Of a stretch of DNA of 7,821 nt, positions 5,481 through 7,821 are shown piece after piece. This DNA is from an uncultured Clostridia bacterium (GTDB taxonomy: Bacteria > Bacillota > Clostridia > Oscillospirales > Oscillospiraceae). The stretch is taken from assembly GCA_947177005.1 (NCBI GenBank), contig CAMWSZ010000127.1, forward strand, positions 1 to 7,821, given 5' to 3'. Under the pieces are notes generated by a model. That model was given only the letters and a program-made list of their open reading frames with translations. It was not told the origin of the DNA and made no database searches. Position 1 is the stretch's first letter. Every line of letters starts with the position of its first letter. Both the position numbers and the translations under genes were made by a program.

Positions 5481-5969
5481 TTGAAGATTACATACCAGGA
5501 GCCGTTCCGCGCTTTCCGTTTTCTGGTGGAGGTGGAAAACGCCGGAGTAGTCGCGGCGGCCTTTTCCCAGTTTTCCGGCGTAAAAATGGATGTGGATACC
5601 ATTCAGATCCGTTCGGGCAACGACGTCAGGGGCGTACAGGAGACTGTCCCTGTGTTTACCCGCTTCGCCCCCGTGACACTGACCAAGGGAGTTATCGGGG
5701 ACAACGATTTCATCGACTGGCTGTTTTCCGCCGCCGCCGGCCCCAATGCCGGACCCAGCGGAGAGAATTTATACCGGACGCTGAATATCGTGGCCCTGGA
5801 CGAGAAAGGAAACCGGGGCGTGACCTGGTCCCTGAAAAACGCCCTGCCTATCGGGTATGAGCTGACGCCAATGAACGGCGGGCGCAGCGAAGTGCTGTCC
5901 GAAAGCCTGACATTTGCGATTATGGGCATGGAACGAAAAACGCATACACCTCAAAAGGAGGTGCGGTAA
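5481..5969 (+). CDS. Tube protein 2 (gp19-like phage tail protein)
   Basis: This 162-residue protein starts at TTG 5481, with the purine-rich GAGGGG (5465-5470) about 10 nt upstream. No ATG occurs before residue 36, which is already inside the conserved fold. It is a clear paralogue of tube 1: FRAFRFLVEVENAG (9-22), FSQFSGVKMDVD (28-39), RSGNDVRG (44-51), FTRFAPVTLTKGV (59-71), NDFIDWLFS (75-83), WSLKNALPIGYELTPM (116-131) and LSESLTFAIMGMER (139-152). In eCIS, second tube-type proteins of this kind often make the baseplate-proximal tube start, as proposed for Afp5. That specific role is inferred from order and similarity. Three nucleotides separate its stop from tube 3. Confidence 0.92.
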   Translation: MKITYQEPFRAFRFLVEVENAGVVAAAFSQFSGVKMDVDTIQIRSGNDVRGVQETVPVFTRFAPVTLTKGVIGDNDFIDWLFSAAAGPNAGPSGENLYRTLNIVALDEKGNRGVTWSLKNALPIGYELTPMNGGRSEVLSESLTFAIMGMERKTHTPQKEVR

Positions 5970-5972
5970 GGT

Positions 5973-6395
5973 ATGTCCGATTATCTGTCCGGCGCATACT
6001 TTGAGGTGGAGCTGTCCGGTAACGACGTGTCGCTGTCCGGGCGGTTCACTGCGGTGTCCGGTTTGGGCATGGAACTGGAATATGAGGTCTATAACGAGGG
6101 CGGTCTGAACTATCCACGGTACTTCTTTAAGGAAGTAAAGCCGCAGGTATTGGTTTTGCAGGCGGGCGTGGTGACTGATGTGGACGCGGCGTCCCAGTTG
6201 ATGCACAAGTGCAATATGGGAATGAGCGTGCCGCTGGAGGGGACGGTCGTTTTGAAAGACGGCTTTGGAACATCGCAGCGGGTATGGAACATTGTGGGCG
6301 CACATCTGCAAAAATATGTGGGGCCGGATCTGGACGCAAATCAGGCGGCGGTGGCGGTGAACCGGATTGAGCTGCTTTATAACGGGTGTTATTAA
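5973..6395 (+). CDS. Tube protein 3 / gp19-like tail protein
   Basis: This 140-residue protein starts with an ATG at 5973 and has AAAGGAGG (5954-5961) inside the end of tube 2, so the pair is co-translated. The fold is again gp19-like: YFEVELSG (9-16), FTAVSGLGMELEYEVYNEGG (25-44), a basic segment ending in KPQVLVLQAGV (56-66), VVLKDGFGTSQRVWNIVGAHLQKY (92-115) and the closing strand AVNRIELLYNGCY (128-140). It is shorter and more divergent than tubes 1 and 2. It is probably an adaptor ring between tube and spike/baseplate, or an alternative tube subunit. The assignment to the family is firm; the exact role is inferred. Confidence 0.9.
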   Translation: MSDYLSGAYFEVELSGNDVSLSGRFTAVSGLGMELEYEVYNEGGLNYPRYFFKEVKPQVLVLQAGVVTDVDAASQLMHKCNMGMSVPLEGTVVLKDGFGTSQRVWNIVGAHLQKYVGPDLDANQAAVAVNRIELLYNGCY

Positions 6396-6406
6396 ACGGA
6401 GGCGCT

Positions 6407-7821
6407 ATGAAATCGATTGCTGTGACAAGGCCCAATATGGCGGTGCTGCAGCAGGACAGAATGGGACTGTCCTCTTTTGGTATGCTGTCGGCGCTGTTCG
6501 GCGAGGAGATTCTGCGGCGTTCCCAGCGCCGGCTGGGGATATGGCGTCCGGTGCCACTGGAGCTGCTGGAGGAGGAAGCCGCCAGCCTGTCCGGACAGCA
6601 GCAGCTTTCCGTCAATTTGGACCTGACGCTGTTCTTAAAATCCCTGCACGAGGAGCAGCGGAAGGCACAGCAGGAAAAACGGGAGAAAAAAGAAAGTGAC
6701 CGGACGATTGAAAAGCTGCTGGAGCGGATGACGGTACGGGAACAGACGCTGCGTGTCCGGGAGGGAACCCAGCAGATCAACATTCAGGCAGCCGCACTGG
6801 GCCGGAACCACACCATTCGCGTGACCCGGACGCCGCGCCGCCGGGAGACGCTGGAGCCGGTCAGCAGCGTGACGGCTGTTCCGTTCTCCGGAGGATGGCA
6901 GCCGCAGTGGCGGCCGGAGCATCCCGGATTTTCACAAAAGAGACAGAGTACGGCGGGCATGAAGGGTGGGAGTATCCTGCTTCCCGACGCACTGCGCCGC
7001 CGCCGGGAGCAGCTGCTGGAGGAGGCGGTGTTTTCTGCGGCAGTGAACCGGGTCGAGGAACTGACGGAAGACAAAAAAATCGTCCGCCGGGAAGAACTGA
7101 AATGGGAGGTAAGCCGGTCAGTAGAGGAGACACTGGCCCGTCAGCGGCGGATACAGACCGCGGAACGGGTTGGAACGGATTCCGTCTTGAGAGACAGAGA
7201 GGGACAGGAAGAGAAGACCGGCCGGCCGGCGGATCTGCCGGACGGAAGCACAGAATTCCAAGAGAAGGATGCAGAGGTATCTTCGGAAAACATACTGGTA
7301 TATCGCGAGGATGAGGACATCCAAAACAACATCGGGAAAAAAACGGATAGCAGACATTCGACAGTTTATGGCAAAGATCAGGAAAAGAGTGAAGCCGCTG
7401 GCAAGGTGCCGGGCGGGATAAAAACCGAACCGAAACAACTGATGGTTGCCGGGAAACAGAAGTGCTCTCTGGTACGCACAGGCATTTCCGCAGAGACGCG
7501 GAAGGAAACGGCAGATAGGAGCGAGCCTGATTCACGGACTGAACCGGTAAGTTGGAAAGCTCAAAACGAGATCAGCAAAAAAATTATAAGGCAGACAGTT
7601 CCGCAAGGCGTTCCTGCCGAAGAGAAGGAGAACTTGCGTGATATAGATGCCCGGGCATACCATACGAGCGAGAAAGATGAAAAGCAGACAATTTTGCAGG
7701 GGGAGCCGGTCAAGGAACAACCTGAGGAAACCTTGCAGGGTACCGTGCTTGAACTGGGATATCAGAAAGGCCAAGATCACGAGACACAGACGGTATTGCA
7801 GGGCACTCCGGCGGTAGCAGA
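6407..7821 (+). CDS. Long charged coiled/disordered CIS protein, 5' part (runs off right edge)
   Basis: From ATG 6407 (RBS GGAGG 6398-6402) the frame stays open for 471 codons to the window edge, so the protein is over 471 residues. It is not recognised. Residues 1-57 look ordered (MAVLQQDRMGLSSFGMLSALFGEEIL, then GIWRPVPLELLEEE). A highly charged coiled coil runs about 78-125. A Trp/Pro patch follows at 159-174 (PFSGGWQPQWRPEHPG), then helices with RRREQLLEEAV around 197-250. After ~255 it is disordered, rich in Glu, Lys, Gln and Thr, and GC falls visibly. Near the end a T-(I/V)-LQG motif recurs. No membrane segment is seen. Its place right after the tube genes suggests a structural accessory, scaffold or tape-measure-like part, or a cargo; none can be shown from sequence alone. 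Confidence 0.82.
   Translation, partial: MKSIAVTRPNMAVLQQDRMGLSSFGMLSALFGEEILRRSQRRLGIWRPVPLELLEEEAASLSGQQQLSVNLDLTLFLKSLHEEQRKAQQEKREKKESDRTIEKLLERMTVREQTLRVREGTQQINIQAAALGRNHTIRVTRTPRRRETLEPVSSVTAVPFSGGWQPQWRPEHPGFSQKRQSTAGMKGGSILLPDALRRRREQLLEEAVFSAAVNRVEELTEDKKIVRREELKWEVSRSVEETLARQRRIQTAERVGTDSVLRDREGQEEKTGRPADLPDGSTEFQEKDAEVSSENILVYREDEDIQNNIGKKTDSRHSTVYGKDQEKSEAAGKVPGGIKTEPKQLMVAGKQKCSLVRTGISAETRKETADRSEPDSRTEPVSWKAQNEISKKIIRQTVPQGVPAEEKENLRDIDARAYHTSEKDEKQTILQGEPVKEQPEETLQGTVLELGYQKGQDHETQTVLQGTPAVA
7679..7815 (+). repeat. Degenerate LQG repeats in the long charged protein
   Basis: Three copies of a short motif are seen: KQTILQGEPV (residues 426-435), EETLQGTVLE (440-449) and TQTVLQGTPAV (460-470). 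Each is encoded around TTGCAGGG and surrounded by Glu/Gln/Lys-rich spacers of different length. Copies may continue beyond the window edge. Confidence 0.55.

Noticed and set aside
6895..7314. Plus-strand 139-codon frame inside the long charged gene
   Set aside because: It is Gly/Arg/Pro-rich, out of frame with the long gene and lacks a convincing RBS.
6861..7535. Minus-strand open frame opposite the long charged protein
   Set aside because: The plus strand carries an uninterrupted 471-codon frame with an RBS. The antisense product is a Pro/Ser/Arg-rich shadow.
1..7821. CRISPR array, tRNA, rRNA, insertion sequence or attachment site
   Set aside because: No regularly spaced repeats, no cloverleaf-like or rRNA-like stretch, and no transposase or integrase pattern was seen on either strand.

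Overview
The window carries the front part of a contractile injection system (CIS) cluster: a phage-tail-like, probably extracellular-type (eCIS) machine. Evidence is one contractile sheath gene, three gp19-type tube genes and a T4-type baseplate/tail assembly chaperone, with no capsid or terminase genes in view. Moderately high GC, very strong GGAGG ribosome binding sites, one TTG start and a LytTR/AgrA-like receiver fold point to a GC-rich Clostridia member, perhaps a gut Oscillospiraceae-type bacterium. This assignment is inference.

Layout. At the left edge (1-232, minus strand) is the 5' part of a GNAT acetyltransferase. It is separated from the cluster by about 160 bp holding two divergent extended -10 promoters. 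The plus-strand cluster then runs unbroken to the right edge. First comes a small degenerate response-regulator receiver domain (392-760), then an unrecognised helical basic protein (780-1838). A small protein with a Gly-Asn-x-Ala helix motif (1666-2007) starts inside that gene in another frame. A YbjN/secretion-chaperone-like protein (2004-2387) follows. The structural block is sheath (2510-4297), tube 1 (4336-4815), assembly chaperone (4912-5271), a short HW/RRRW protein in the -1 frame (to 5456), tube 2 (5481-5969) and tube 3 (5973-6395). A long, charged, disordered and coiled protein starts at 6407 and is still open at the right edge.

How it works together. Sheath and tube 1 should form the contractile barrel. 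Tubes 2 and 3 probably act as specialised tube or baseplate-proximal adaptor rings. The chaperone with its -1 frame extension probably assists baseplate or tube assembly. The small proteins before the sheath are candidates for regulation, cargo and cargo chaperone. Spike, LysM, gp25, baseplate J and ATPase genes would be expected further right.

The two most notable non-coding signals are translational. (1) A perfect 8-bp hairpin sits between a strong Shine-Dalgarno and the sheath ATG and would bring them to normal spacing when folded. (2) A T_TTT_TTG slippery heptamer with an upstream SD-like element lies at the end of the assembly chaperone, exactly in register for a -1 frameshift into the next reading frame, which lacks a good start of its own. 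This resembles the lambda G/GT arrangement.
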